IMG/VR virus record: IMGVR_UViG_3300036832_001011
Coordinates: 1 to 20,170 of that record
Source: a virus
Direction: 5' to 3' (one strand)
DNA length: 20,170 nt
Within the stretch, counting starts at the first letter, position 1, and the number at the start of each line of letters is the position of its first letter. The notes under the pieces are model-generated. The model was not told where the DNA came from, made no database searches, and saw only the letters and a list, made by a program, of their open reading frames with translations. Both the position numbers and the translations under genes were made by a program. Shown here piece after piece: positions 1 to 7,728 of this stretch.

Positions 1-1272
1 TCTCCTCGTGAGGGCGTCGAGGTCGCGTTCGGACTGGGTGAACAGCTTGAGCAGCGTGGTGGCCGGCCGCCCGAGCACCAGGTCCACGTCCTCCTGGCCG
101 TCGTCGCCGATGTTGTAGGTGATGCCGAGCACCCGCTGGGCCGTGTTCACGGCCAGGCGCCCCGAGGCGATGACGAGCGGCACGTTGTCGCCCATGTTGG
201 GGGACCCCCAGACGTACCAGCCCGGCGTAAGCGTGACCACGTAGGTCGGGGTCAGCACGCCGTAGATGCCGACGTTGCCCGCCGCCATGGCGGCCAACCA
301 TGTGGCGTCGGGAGTCGTCGCCGACGCCGAGTCTCCGGTCATGAAGAGCCCGACCACCGTGCCGTTGGCGTCGGAGTTCCACGCCTCGCCGTAGGTCTGG
401 ACCGCGGCCATGCTCGAGCTCTGGTTGTTGCCGAGCGTGCGCCAGTAGTTCGAGTAGTCGGCCGAGGTCACCTGGCGCTGCACTTTGGAGACGCTCGAGC
501 CGTAGGCGAGGACGATGTCGTTGCGCAGGACCCCTTGGCCGAAGCCGCCCCAGAAGATCCGCAACGCGTCGCGTGTCGCGCTGTTCGTCGCCACCTGCGC
601 GCCCAGGTTCGTGCCCATGCACAAGGGCTTGACGTCGTAATCGAAGCCGTTCGAGAGCTTCGCCAGCTTGTCGAACTCGGCGAGGATGTTCATGTTGCCC
701 TCGGCCTGCCAGTTGCGCAGGACATTCGAGTCGGCGCGCTGGGTCCCGTTGGGGTTGGCCAGGAACGTCACCAGCGGGAGGTAGCCGCCACCGAATGGGT
801 TTTGCGTGCCGTCACTCGACGGCCGCCAGAGGGCGTTATACCGCCAGTTGTCGGCCATGTTGTCCTGGGTCATGTTGCTCACGAGGTTCCACGTCGTCGA
901 GGTGCCGATGCGCCGGTTGAACATGGCGAGGTAGTCGTGGCAGGTGAACGTCACCGTGTGGGACTGCTCGTCGATCTGATCGTCTGAGGCGTCGACCATG
1001 CCGCGAAAGACCGGGACGTCGGCCCCGCTGTTCTCGTCCCAGCGCCAGGCGATCACGTCGTGCTGGAGCTCGGCGACCAGGGCGGTATCACCGGCGCGTC
1101 CGTCCATGTCGAAGGTGAGCACCGCGGGCATGTCCCACGCCTGGACGAGCTTGCGACTGCGCGCACTGTCGAGCTGGGCGATGATCGTCTGGCCCCACGT
1201 CTGGTCGGTGAACTGGCGCTTGTGTAAGGTCAGGCGCCAACGACCCCGTCCGGCCGGTATGGGCGTGGCCAT
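1..1272 (-). CDS. Tail-tip / minor tail protein, 3' end cut by window edge
   Basis: The frame starts at ATG 1272 and stays open to base 1 (424 codons), so the C-terminus is missing here. The ATG overlaps the distal tail gene's stop as TGATG. The N-terminal half has a beta-rich, hub-like pattern (FRGMVDAS, then HTVTFTCHDYLAMFNRR at roughly residues 85-120). This resembles the ReqiPepy6 Gp37-like tail proteins that follow the distal tail gene in actinophages; the family call is from pattern and position. It probably forms part of the tail tip or hub that links the tube to fibres. If base 1 is joined to base 20170, the frame continues for 24 more codons to a stop at 20096, giving 448 aa. A virion structural role is fairly sure; the exact family is moderate. 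Confidence 0.75.
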   Translation of the reverse strand, partial: MATPIPAGRGRWRLTLHKRQFTDQTWGQTIIAQLDSARSRKLVQAWDMPAVLTFDMDGRAGDTALVAELQHDVIAWRWDENSGADVPVFRGMVDASDDQIDEQSHTVTFTCHDYLAMFNRRIGTSTTWNLVSNMTQDNMADNWRYNALWRPSSDGTQNPFGGGYLPLVTFLANPNGTQRADSNVLRNWQAEGNMNILAEFDKLAKLSNGFDYDVKPLCMGTNLGAQVATNSATRDALRIFWGGFGQGVLRNDIVLAYGSSVSKVQRQVTSADYSNYWRTLGNNQSSSMAAVQTYGEAWNSDANGTVVGLFMTGDSASATTPDATWLAAMAAGNVGIYGVLTPTYVVTLTPGWYVWGSPNMGDNVPLVIASGRLAVNTAQRVLGITYNIGDDGQEDVDLVLGRPATTLLKLFTQSERDLDALTRR

Positions 1273-2129
1273 CAGACGAGGTATCCGTCCTGCCAGGTGG
1301 CGGTCAGGAGCGCGCTGGCGTCGTTGCCGCTCCCGAGGAGCTGAAGATTCGTGTACGCGCCGGCGGTGCAGACGAGCACCGGCCAGGTCGTCTGGGTCCA
1401 GTCGATCTGGTTGAGCACCGACGCCCCGGCAAGCGTGGCGGTGTGCGCGGCACAGTCGACGGTGACGACCTGGGTACTCGGGATCGCGAACGACGACACG
1501 AACGCGATGTTCACCACGGCGATGACGCCACCGCCGGCGTCGCGGTTGTTGCCGTTTATCCGTGCCGCGGTGAGCGCCCCGGTGATCGCGAAGACCGGGC
1601 GCACCGGCACGTCGCCGGCGCTGGTTATCGAGCCCAGGCCGACATGCCAGCCGGCGCTCACGCTATGGACGGTCGGGTCGTACGCGATCGGGTTGGCCGC
1701 GATCCACTGCAGGGCGATGTCACGCTGGGCCGCGCCCACGATGGGCCAGTCGTAGGCGTCGGGGCGCAGCGTGAGGGTGCGTTCGGGCGCCCCGGGGCGG
1801 TCGAGCACGTAGTGCAGCACCGGGCGCTGGCTCGGGACCATGTAGGGGGCGAAGCTGGCCGCCACGGCGTCGATCTGGGCGCCGGCGCCGGTGAGGGCCG
1901 TGATGGCGGCGGTGACGGTCCGTGCCCCCATGTACTGGGTGCGGTCGATGATGCCGTCACGGTCCGGGGCGTTGCTCATCACCGTGCGCATGATCGGGGT
2001 GCCCAGATCGAGGCTCTGGCACATCCAGCCGCCGGCCGGGTTGTCGAGCTGGATGGTGGCGCCGCCCAGCACGAGCCACGCCTTGCGCACACAGGTGGGC
2101 ATCCCCGAGATAGCGGTGTCGATGGTCAT
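1272..2129 (-). CDS. Distal tail protein (Dit-like)
   Basis: This 285-aa protein follows the tape measure and starts at ATG 2129, whose ATGA overlaps the tape measure stop. The N-terminal region (about residues 15-70: AWLVLGGATIQL, LDLGTPIMRTV, then a DRTQYMGARTVTAAI strand) matches the phage distal tail family. In that family the N-terminal domain forms the hexameric ring capping the tail tube. The C-terminal half is beta-rich, with a carbohydrate-binding-like feel, as in evolved Dit proteins. A longer open frame extends upstream through the tape measure gene but is only an out-of-frame shadow there. The downstream tail-tip gene overlaps by one base. The role is inferred from family pattern and the fixed order tape measure, Dit, hub. 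Confidence 0.82.
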   Translation of the reverse strand: MTIDTAISGMPTCVRKAWLVLGGATIQLDNPAGGWMCQSLDLGTPIMRTVMSNAPDRDGIIDRTQYMGARTVTAAITALTGAGAQIDAVAASFAPYMVPSQRPVLHYVLDRPGAPERTLTLRPDAYDWPIVGAAQRDIALQWIAANPIAYDPTVHSVSAGWHVGLGSITSAGDVPVRPVFAITGALTAARINGNNRDAGGGVIAVVNIAFVSSFAIPSTQVVTVDCAAHTATLAGASVLNQIDWTQTTWPVLVCTAGAYTNLQLLGSGNDASALLTATWQDGYLV

Positions 2130-3805
2130 ATCCGGTTCCTCGCCACCCAGGCGGCGCGGCGCATGAAGGCGTCGACGTCGATGCCGCTGGAGAAGTGGGC
2201 GTTGTTGACGACCACGGCCGGGCCGCTCGAGCTCGACGCCATGGCCGGGCTCAGCGCACCACCGGCGCTGATGCCGCCACCGCGGGCCGGTGTGAGGGCG
2301 GCGACGGTGGCGTTGAGCGCCGGCTGCACGTGCTGGTTGAAGCCGGCGGTGATCCCGAGGCCGAGGCCCTGCATGATGGAGGCGCCCTGCTCCATCATCA
2401 CCTTGGAGGGGCTGAAGATCGACAAAGGGTTCTTCAAGAAGTTGCCGATCTTGGAGGCCACGTTGCCGAGCCACCCGGTCACTTGGTTCCACACGTCCTG
2501 CATGCCACGCCACAGGCTGTGCAGGATCGTCGAGCCGATGCCGTAGAGCAGGTTCGTCACGTCGCCGATGGCAGCCACGATCTTGCCGGGGATGCCGGTG
2601 AAGAAGCCGACGAGGGTGTTCCAGTTCGAGATGATGAAGTAGACGGCCAGGCCGAACGGGCCGGTCAGGATGCCGAGCAGCAGCGGCCAGTTCGCCTCGA
2701 TCCAGTTGACCACGCCCATGACGGCGTTCTTGATGGCGTCGAAGCCGACCACGACGGCGTTCCATACGTCGAGCACCACAGCCTTGAACGTGTTGAAGTG
2801 CGTGACGATGAGGATGATGGCGCCGACGAGCACCACGCCGATGAGGGTGGCGATCAGTACGACCGGGTTGGCCTCGAGGGCGAGGTTCCACAGCCACGTC
2901 GCCGCCGTGGCGATACCGGAGGCGACCGCCTGGGCGGCCTGGCCGATCTTGAGCAGGTTCACCGCGTTCTTGGTGATTTCTATGGCTGAGCCGAGGCCGG
3001 CCATGGCGATGCCCGCCGTGGAGATGGCCGGGCCGTACTTCTGGGCGAACAGCGAGACGTGGTCGGTGATCTCGGCACGCATGGCGTGGAGGTGGCCGGT
3101 GAACGTGTTGGCCTGTGCCGAGGCCTGGCCGCCGAGGCTGTGGCCCAGCTGGTCGACCGCCCCTTTGTAGTCCTTGGTGCCGTCCTTGTTCTTGGTGACG
3201 ACGATGCCGAATTCCTTAAAGATGCGGGCGCTGCCGTTGTAGGCCTTGCCGAGCTGGCCCGCCGCCGACGTCAGATCCTCGTGCTTGGCCGCCGCCAAGT
3301 CGGTGGCCGTGTTGAGCAGTTTCAGCGCCTCGGTCGGGTCGTGGGTGGCAGAGGTGAGCACGCGCAGCGCGCCCTGGGTCTCGTCGGCCGTGTTGCCGAA
3401 CTTCTCCTGGTGCCCGATGGCCTCCTCGACCTGTTTGGAGTACTGGCCGTAGGAGTGACCCGTGGCCGTGATCGACGCCTGAAGCTGGGCGTGCGCCGCC
3501 TGGTCCTTGGACCCGAGGGCAGAGAGCGCGAGCCCGACGCCGGCCGCCGCGCCGCCGACGCCCGCCATCTTGAGGCCGGTGCTCTTGGCGTGCTCGCCCA
3601 TGTTCTGCATGGACTGGTCGGCGGTCTGCAGTGCGTTGCCGAACGGCCCGAGCGCGCCGGTGCTGTTGAGCGTGCCCAACATGCCGCTGAATGCGCTGTG
3701 CATGCCCTGAGCGGCGCTCTGGCCCTTCTGGCCGGCCGACTGGAAGGACTTCCCGAGCCCGGTGACGTCGCCCAGGATCTTGACCATGATCGACGGGCCG
3801 GCCAT
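2126..3805 (-). CDS. Tail tape measure protein (short)
   Basis: This 559-aa protein sets tail length and is carried inside the tail tube. The first ~300 residues are Gly/Ala/Gln-rich and helical, typical of the tape part. Hydrophobic segments lie at about 312-335 (PVVLIATLIGVVLVGAIILIV) and 372-393, consistent with a membrane-active region used at DNA entry. Near residues 457-485 there is the common actinophage motif FLKNPLSIFSPSKVMMEQG. The start ATG overlaps the chaperone extension's stop as TGATG and the stop overlaps the Dit start as ATGA. It is the longest structural gene in the tail block but short for the family. At about 1.5 angstrom per residue it predicts a tail of roughly 80-85 nm. 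Confidence 0.92.
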   Translation of the reverse strand: MAGPSIMVKILGDVTGLGKSFQSAGQKGQSAAQGMHSAFSGMLGTLNSTGALGPFGNALQTADQSMQNMGEHAKSTGLKMAGVGGAAAGVGLALSALGSKDQAAHAQLQASITATGHSYGQYSKQVEEAIGHQEKFGNTADETQGALRVLTSATHDPTEALKLLNTATDLAAAKHEDLTSAAGQLGKAYNGSARIFKEFGIVVTKNKDGTKDYKGAVDQLGHSLGGQASAQANTFTGHLHAMRAEITDHVSLFAQKYGPAISTAGIAMAGLGSAIEITKNAVNLLKIGQAAQAVASGIATAATWLWNLALEANPVVLIATLIGVVLVGAIILIVTHFNTFKAVVLDVWNAVVVGFDAIKNAVMGVVNWIEANWPLLLGILTGPFGLAVYFIISNWNTLVGFFTGIPGKIVAAIGDVTNLLYGIGSTILHSLWRGMQDVWNQVTGWLGNVASKIGNFLKNPLSIFSPSKVMMEQGASIMQGLGLGITAGFNQHVQPALNATVAALTPARGGGISAGGALSPAMASSSSGPAVVVNNAHFSSGIDVDAFMRRAAWVARNRI

Positions 3806-4011
3806 CAGCGCGTCCTGTTCGCTCTAGCGATCTCCTCGGCCTCGGCGGTCATATACCGGACCATGGCGGCGAAATCCTCGTCACAGAGCTCGTCGATCTG
3901 GTCCGGTGTCATCCGCCAGTAGCGGCAGAAAGCGGCCCGGGCGTCGGCGAGCTGCCGTTCATAGGGTTTGCGTCCTCGACCTCCACTTCGACGTCGTAGG
4001 CGTGCATCCAC
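3805..4011 (-). CDS. Tail assembly chaperone, -1 frame extension (GT-type)
   Basis: This frame overlaps the 3' end of the upstream chaperone and is open from 4011 to a stop at 3805. It is probably not translated independently: its only start is a GTG buried in the upstream gene. Instead it is entered by a -1 ribosomal shift at the slippery heptamer AAACCCT (3963-3969). From the shift it adds 52 residues (YERQLADARAAF...EEIARANRTR), giving a fusion of 152 aa. In lambda-like siphophages the frameshifted protein (G-T) binds the tape measure and recruits tail tube subunits during assembly. Its stop overlaps the tape measure start by one base, fitting this role. Confidence 0.83.
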   Translation of the reverse strand: MDARLRRRSGGRGRKPYERQLADARAAFCRYWRMTPDQIDELCDEDFAAMVRYMTAEAEEIARANRTR

Positions 4012-4262
4012 AGCGACGTCGGGTCACGCTCGGGGTAGTCACGCAGCAAGGCCCGGAAGGCCACGATGCGGAACGGCGCGTTCTGCGCCAGCGCGGCGAA
4101 GTCGACGCCCTCGATCTTGGTGATGAGGTCGAGCACGCGCTGGCTGGGCAGCCGGGCGCTGAAGGCCTGGCTGACAGACACCAGCGTCGGCAGCGGTTCC
4201 TCGGCCGAGATAGCCGAGTACTGCTGGGTCGGCGGCTCGGCGTCGTAGGGCTGGTCAGTCAT
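3909..4262 (-). CDS. Tail assembly chaperone, zero-frame product (G-type)
   Basis: This 117-aa protein starts at ATG 4262 (MTDQPYDAEPPTQQY), eight bases inside the end of the gp10-like gene. The body is acidic and helical. The last 18 residues after the slip site (MNGSSPTPGPLSAATGG) look disordered, typical of the unshifted short form. Frame 0 reads GCA AAC CCT ATG across 3963-3969, which permits A-AAC-CCT to re-pair as AAA-CCC. Position just before the tape measure and the overlapping -1 frame identify it as the short tail assembly chaperone, which is not part of the mature virion in characterised phages. Sequence identity alone would not identify it, since this family is poorly conserved. 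Confidence 0.85.
   Translation of the reverse strand: MTDQPYDAEPPTQQYSAISAEEPLPTLVSVSQAFSARLPSQRVLDLITKIEGVDFAALAQNAPFRIVAFRALLRDYPERDPTSLWMHAYDVEVEVEDANPMNGSSPTPGPLSAATGG
3923..3969 (-). promoter_or_regulatory. Programmed -1 frameshift site with stem-loop
   Basis: The heptamer AAACCCT (3969-3963, minus strand) fits X XXY YYZ exactly in the reading frame of the upstream chaperone. Five bases further (spacer ATGAA) a perfect 6-bp stem begins, CGGCAG (3957-3952) pairing with CTGCCG (3928-3923) around a GC-rich 23-nt loop. The spacing is in the usual range for a stimulatory structure. The shifted frame is open to the tape measure start. Confidence 0.85.
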
Positions 4263-4692
4263 GCACGGCCTCAGCGTTGGTGGTCTCGTTGCTCCAAGGG
4301 AATGAGTCAAAGGCCCGCTGCGCCCCGGCGCTGTAGAGCTCGGCGGCTTGCGTGGCGAGCGCGGTGGCGGCGGGGAACAGGTAGCGCCCCGTCGCGACGT
4401 ACTCGCGCCCCGCGGGGTAGCCGCCGAAGTCGACGGGCCCGGCGTAGGGCAGCGCGGCGCTTCCGACACGCACCGCGGCGCCCGAGCGCGTGCCGCTCGC
4501 CCGCACGCTGCCCGCCAGGCGCCCGCTCACGGTCGGATAGCTCGAGCGCGCCTGGGCGGCCACCGGCTCGGCCGCCTGCTTGCCCGCCGCGCTCAGAGCC
4601 TTGTTCAGCGGGCCGGCGTCGGCACAAAGGCGGTTCGCGTCTCGCACCAGAGCACGCAGGCCGACGACGTCGACCGTAGGAGTCGTGGGCAT
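4255..4692 (-). CDS. HK97 gp10-like tail/neck protein
   Basis: This 145-aa protein shows the HK97 gp10-like pattern. A helical N-terminal region of about 55 residues leads to SGRLAGSVRASGTRSGAAVRVGS, then ALPYAGPVDFGGYPAGREYVATGRYLFPAA, followed by a C-terminal helix. Members sit at the head-tail interface or act in tail completion. The ATG directly follows the stop of the preceding 30-aa gene (TAGATG), and the 3' end overlaps the chaperone start by eight bases. It lies after the major tail protein here, whereas in most HK97-type phages it lies before it, so this neck gene has been moved. Confidence 0.8.
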   Translation of the reverse strand: MPTTPTVDVVGLRALVRDANRLCADAGPLNKALSAAGKQAAEPVAAQARSSYPTVSGRLAGSVRASGTRSGAAVRVGSAALPYAGPVDFGGYPAGREYVATGRYLFPAATALATQAAELYSAGAQRAFDSFPWSNETTNAEAVHD

Positions 4693-4785
4693 CTAGTGCC
4701 GCCCGACGCCCAACCACGCCAGCGTTGTCACCAACGCGATGACGCCCACCTCGATCAGCAGGACGACCCACTCGGTATCGGTCAT
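4693..4785 (-). CDS. 30-aa single-span membrane peptide in tail operon
   Basis: This tiny gene encodes a short polar N-terminus (MTDTEW) followed by one hydrophobic span (VVLLIEVGVIALVTTLAWLGV) and GRH. Its reality is supported by packing. The ATG overlaps the major tail protein stop as ATGA (4785-4782), and its TAG stop directly touches the ATG of the gp10-like gene, so the frame fills its slot exactly. The likely location is the host inner membrane. I do not recognise a family. It might modulate lysis, superinfection or membrane assembly. A chance ORF that bridges two genes for translational coupling is the alternative. Confidence 0.65.
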   Translation of the reverse strand: MTDTEWVVLLIEVGVIALVTTLAWLGVGRH

Positions 4786-5504
4786 GCCTTGCCGACCACC
4801 CAGGCCGTACCCGACCAGTGCGCCCCGATGAGGTCGGCGGTGATGACGTACTGGCCCGTTGCCCACGCCGTGGTCGGGCTGGCCGTGATGCCGGTCAGCG
4901 CGGCCAGGTTGGCGGGCACCACCGCGCCGCTCGGGCTGTAGAAACCGGGGAATCCCGCGGTCGCGGTCGTGGCGGTGATGGCGCCGTTGTTGACCGTCGG
5001 CGGGGCGATCATGTTCCAGTCGATGGCGACTTCTGACGCCGCGCCGGCGTCGCCGATCAACAGCTCGAAGGGCATAGGGATGACCTGGCCCGTGATGATC
5101 GGGTTGTTCGCGCTCGCCACGAGGCTGGCGTGCGGGCGCGCCTTGAAGGTGGCCGGCGTGCCGCCGCTGAGGTAGGCCTGATAGGCGGCGTTGAGCGTCT
5201 GGTAGGTCGCCCCGGTGTCGAAGGACTGGTAGAACGTCAACTTTTGGTGGTACTTGGTGACACCGGGATAGTCGGTTTCCGCGCAGAAGCTCGTCACCGT
5301 GACGAGCTTGTTCTCGGGGATGATCTCGATGTGCTTGACCAGGCAGCGCAGGTTCACCCAGTTGAGCTCGTAGTAGGCGTCGTTGAGGATCAGCGGGTTC
5401 GCGGCTGGCGGTACGGGGTCGCCGGTCGCGGTCAGGCTGGCGTCGAGCAGTCCGACACCCGCGCTGGCGACGGCGGGGCCGCCGTTCTTGGCTTCTGGGC
5501 TCAT
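4782..5504 (-). CDS. Major tail (tube) protein with C-terminal add-on domain
   Basis: This 240-aa protein has the position and size of a tail tube protein, between the tail terminator and the chaperones. It starts at ATG 5504, ten bases after the upstream stop, with a good ribosome site AAAGGGG. Residues ~40-180 carry the tube-like core (NLRCLVKHIEIIPENKLVTVTSFCAETDYPG; LTFYQSFDTGATYQTLN; IITGQVIPMPFELLIGDAG). Residues ~185-240 form a separate module (PANLAALTGITASPTTAWATGQY...HWSGTAWVVGKA). To my recollection, similar modules decorate various phage capsid and tail proteins and would face outward from the tube. The tube role is from family pattern and position; the decoration role is inference. 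Confidence 0.83.
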   Translation of the reverse strand: MSPEAKNGGPAVASAGVGLLDASLTATGDPVPPAANPLILNDAYYELNWVNLRCLVKHIEIIPENKLVTVTSFCAETDYPGVTKYHQKLTFYQSFDTGATYQTLNAAYQAYLSGGTPATFKARPHASLVASANNPIITGQVIPMPFELLIGDAGAASEVAIDWNMIAPPTVNNGAITATTATAGFPGFYSPSGAVVPANLAALTGITASPTTAWATGQYVITADLIGAHWSGTAWVVGKA

Positions 5505-5514
5505 GGTTCCCCTT

Positions 5515-5910
5515 TCACATTCGGATCTCGAGGGTCAGGTCGGCAGCCAGCACGTTGACGTTGGTGCTGGCGATGGCGACACGGCGCCAGTTGGATTGCG
5601 TCGTCGGCACGAGCGATTGCACCACCCCGCCCAGGCCCGGATCGACCGACAGAGCCGCTCGGGCCTGGGCCAAGAGCTCGTCGAGGGTGTCGGGGTCGTT
5701 CGGCCCGGCGTAGGCGCCCACGATGTACTCGACGAGGTCGACGCCGAAGCTGCTCAGGTCGTACTGGACCGTCCGCGGATAGGCGCAGACATAGGCCGGC
5801 GGATTGAGCGTCTCGGGTGGCGTGGCGAAGCTCGCCACGTTCCAGCCGTCGCCCGCTGTCGACAACACGTCGGCGATGGCCGCGGCCACCGGGGCGCGCT
5901 GCCAGCTCAA
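5515..5910 (-). CDS. Tail terminator protein
   Basis: This 131-aa product fits actinophage tail terminators, which cap the finished tube and dock it to the head. Recognisable features are PPAYVCAYP, a YDLSSFGVDLVEYIVGAY strand, an LDELLAQARAAL helix and a final DLTLEIRM. The best start is TTG 5910, overlapping the connector's stop as TTGA (MSWQRAPVAAAIADVL). The alternative is a GTG a few codons inside. No in-frame ATG exists near the start. Stop at 5515, ten bases before the major tail gene. The order connector, terminator, tube supports the call. Confidence 0.78.
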   Translation of the reverse strand: MSWQRAPVAAAIADVLSTAGDGWNVASFATPPETLNPPAYVCAYPRTVQYDLSSFGVDLVEYIVGAYAGPNDPDTLDELLAQARAALSVDPGLGGVVQSLVPTTQSNWRRVAIASTNVNVLAADLTLEIRM

Positions 5911-6239
5911 GAAAATACCAGCGGGGCATAGAGCGCATAGAGACGTTCGGTGTCCGGATCGGCGCGTCCGACGCGGACCACACCCATGTCCCCCCACGCG
6001 ATCGTCCCGTCGAGAGAATCGCGCCGGCGATAGATGCGGCCCGCGTCCATGACGCACGCCTGGAACACGGCATCGGGCAGGGTGGTCGTGTCGGACAACC
6101 ATTGTGAACCCGTCCGCCCGATGCCGTATTCGATGGCGGCGAGGCGGCACTGGTCGATGACGGCGTCCTCGGCGGCGTCGGGCTGCAGGCGCAGCCACGA
6201 CCGCACGTCGGCGAGTCTCGGCCAGTTGCCGCTCGCCAT
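5907..6239 (-). CDS. Head-tail connector (gp6/gp15-like adaptor)
   Basis: This 110-aa protein begins three bases after the capsid stop (TAG ACC ATG). It is largely helical (LADVRSWLRLQPDAAEDAVIDQCRLAAIEYG; DAVFQACVMDAGRIYRRRDS) and ends with GDMGVVRVGRADPDTERLYALYAPLVFS. This is the usual pattern of the small adaptor that rings the portal and carries the neck. No separate head-closure (stopper) gene follows, since the next gene looks like the tail terminator. The neck therefore seems reduced or rearranged. Confidence 0.8.
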   Translation of the reverse strand: MASGNWPRLADVRSWLRLQPDAAEDAVIDQCRLAAIEYGIGRTGSQWLSDTTTLPDAVFQACVMDAGRIYRRRDSLDGTIAWGDMGVVRVGRADPDTERLYALYAPLVFS

Positions 6240-6242
6240 GGT

Positions 6243-7598
6243 CTAGCGCCTCCGGGCCTTGGGCGTGCCCGGTCCCGAGCCCGGCTCTTCGGCGTCGGCC
6301 TGGACCTCGTCGGCCTCGTCGGCCTCCGCCACCGTCGGCAGAGTGCCCACCACGGTGAGCGGCACGAAGCTGGTCGTGTCGAGCGTGCCGAACGCCACGT
6401 AGCCGCCGTAGGCGACCTGGACGCCGAGGATCGACGGCTCGATGACGCTGAGCAGCCCGATGACCTCCTCGTAGACCTCGTAGAGCGTCGAGGGCCCGAC
6501 GATGAGCGTGCCGCTGGCGAAGGTGGGCACCACGATGCGGGGCAGGCCGAACAGGTCGCCGGCGAACATGCCGAGCTGGCTGGTGCCCGGCGCGCCCATC
6601 TCGCGGGTCGTGTCGACGGGCAGGACGACGCGTGTGGTGTCGACCAGGGCCCCGAGGGCAGCCCATACGTCGAGGCTGCACCAGATGCGGTCGGGCATGC
6701 GCCGGGCCTGCTGGTAGGAGTGCATGGCCGCGGTGTAGAGACCCGTCGCCCACTGGGAGAGCGTGACGGGCTGGGCCGCCGTTCCCACCGAGATGGCGGT
6801 GCCGGTCGCCGCCGTCTTGAAGTTGGCCGCCACCGCCGTCTCGGTCTGCACCGAGTACACCTCGGCCAGGTCGCGCACGACGATGTCCCACGCCGCGGGG
6901 CTCGTCCAGTCGATGTCCTGGCGGCTGATGTCGACGTAGCCGCCATAGGTGGCCTTGGTGAAGGTGACCGGACTCACCACCATGGCTTGGGAGCTCAGAG
7001 CCGTCTTCTGCGTCGCCTGCACGCCGACCGTCGTGTGTGTGGTGACCTTGGGCCGGGTGAAGGTGGCGCCGGGGATGCCGCCCAATCCTCGAGCTCCACC
7101 GAGGCTCGTGATCAGCGGGCGGTACGAGTCGATGAGGCTGACCACCTGGCCGATGATCGGCGTCGGCAACAGGCCGGGCGTCTGGGTCGTGGTCATGTCG
7201 GCGCGCTGGGCGTAGAAGTTGCCGAGACGTGATGCCGCCTGCTCGTCGCGCACCGAGCGGTCGATGATCGAATTGCCCCGGATGTAGTCCACGATGAACT
7301 CGCCGGGCGTCGACCACGGCGAGGGACGCGTCGGTACGGCTGCGGCGCGTACGGCGGCCGTCTCGGGCCGGGGCAGCGCGGACACGGTGTCGTTGTGTGT
7401 CGCTCGCAGGGCCTCGAAGCCGGCCAGCGGCTCGATCTGGGCGTCGATCTCGTTGATGCGCTGGCGGGCCGCCTCGAGCAGGTTGCGCTCGGCGTCGACC
7501 AGGTCGCGTTCCTCGCCTACCTGGCCGAGAATGGCGTCAATGGTCGAGATCTGCTCGTCACGCTGCTCGCGCAGACGGTCAAGGACAACGTTGGGCAT
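6243..7598 (-). CDS. Major capsid protein (HK97 fold) with N-terminal scaffolding region
   Basis: The start chosen is ATG 7598 (MPNVVLDRLREQRDEQI), with GGAAAGG about ten bases upstream. An upstream in-frame ATG at 7652 lacks support. The 451-aa protein has a coiled-coil delta domain at residues ~5-55 that serves as built-in scaffold, a linker, then the HK97-fold capsid core from about residue 100. Core strands include IPGATFTRPKVTTHTT, MVVSPVTFTKATYGGYVDISRQDIDW and LVGPSTLYEVYEEVIGLLSV. The delta domain is expected to be removed by the adjacent protease. The C-terminus is an acidic then basic tail (EADEADEVQADAEEP...KARRR). Confidence 0.93.
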   Translation of the reverse strand: MPNVVLDRLREQRDEQISTIDAILGQVGEERDLVDAERNLLEAARQRINEIDAQIEPLAGFEALRATHNDTVSALPRPETAAVRAAAVPTRPSPWSTPGEFIVDYIRGNSIIDRSVRDEQAASRLGNFYAQRADMTTTQTPGLLPTPIIGQVVSLIDSYRPLITSLGGARGLGGIPGATFTRPKVTTHTTVGVQATQKTALSSQAMVVSPVTFTKATYGGYVDISRQDIDWTSPAAWDIVVRDLAEVYSVQTETAVAANFKTAATGTAISVGTAAQPVTLSQWATGLYTAAMHSYQQARRMPDRIWCSLDVWAALGALVDTTRVVLPVDTTREMGAPGTSQLGMFAGDLFGLPRIVVPTFASGTLIVGPSTLYEVYEEVIGLLSVIEPSILGVQVAYGGYVAFGTLDTTSFVPLTVVGTLPTVAEADEADEVQADAEEPGSGPGTPKARRR

Positions 7599-7728
7599 GG
7601 GACCGGAACCTTTCCGTTCGTCGGATTGGGGCCAAGAAGGTGCAGGCGCCAAGGTGCCCCCACGGTGACCCGGCGGTGGGCGCAGAGCCCGGGCGCCGGG
7701 CCGGGCGTCGGAACGGGCCGGCCGCGGA
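7599..7728. other. Non-coding gap between protease and capsid genes
   Basis: This 130-bp stretch is very GC-rich and has no credible reading frame on either strand. It contains short GC hairpins (for example CCCGG-gcg-CCGGG), and near the capsid start the capsid ribosome site. It may raise capsid expression by RNA processing or hold a weak promoter, but I see no clear -35/-10 pair. Confidence 0.4.

Noticed and set aside
1443-2546. 367-aa rightward frame opposite the tail genes
   Set aside because: Composition (Gly/Arg/Val/His-rich, no domain) is that of a high-GC antisense shadow of the Dit and tape measure genes.
5501-7317. Long minus-strand frames (481 and 600 aa) across capsid and connector genes
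   Set aside because: Arg/Pro/Ser-rich shadows of the capsid and connector frames. Only the final 131 codons of the 5515 frame are a real gene.
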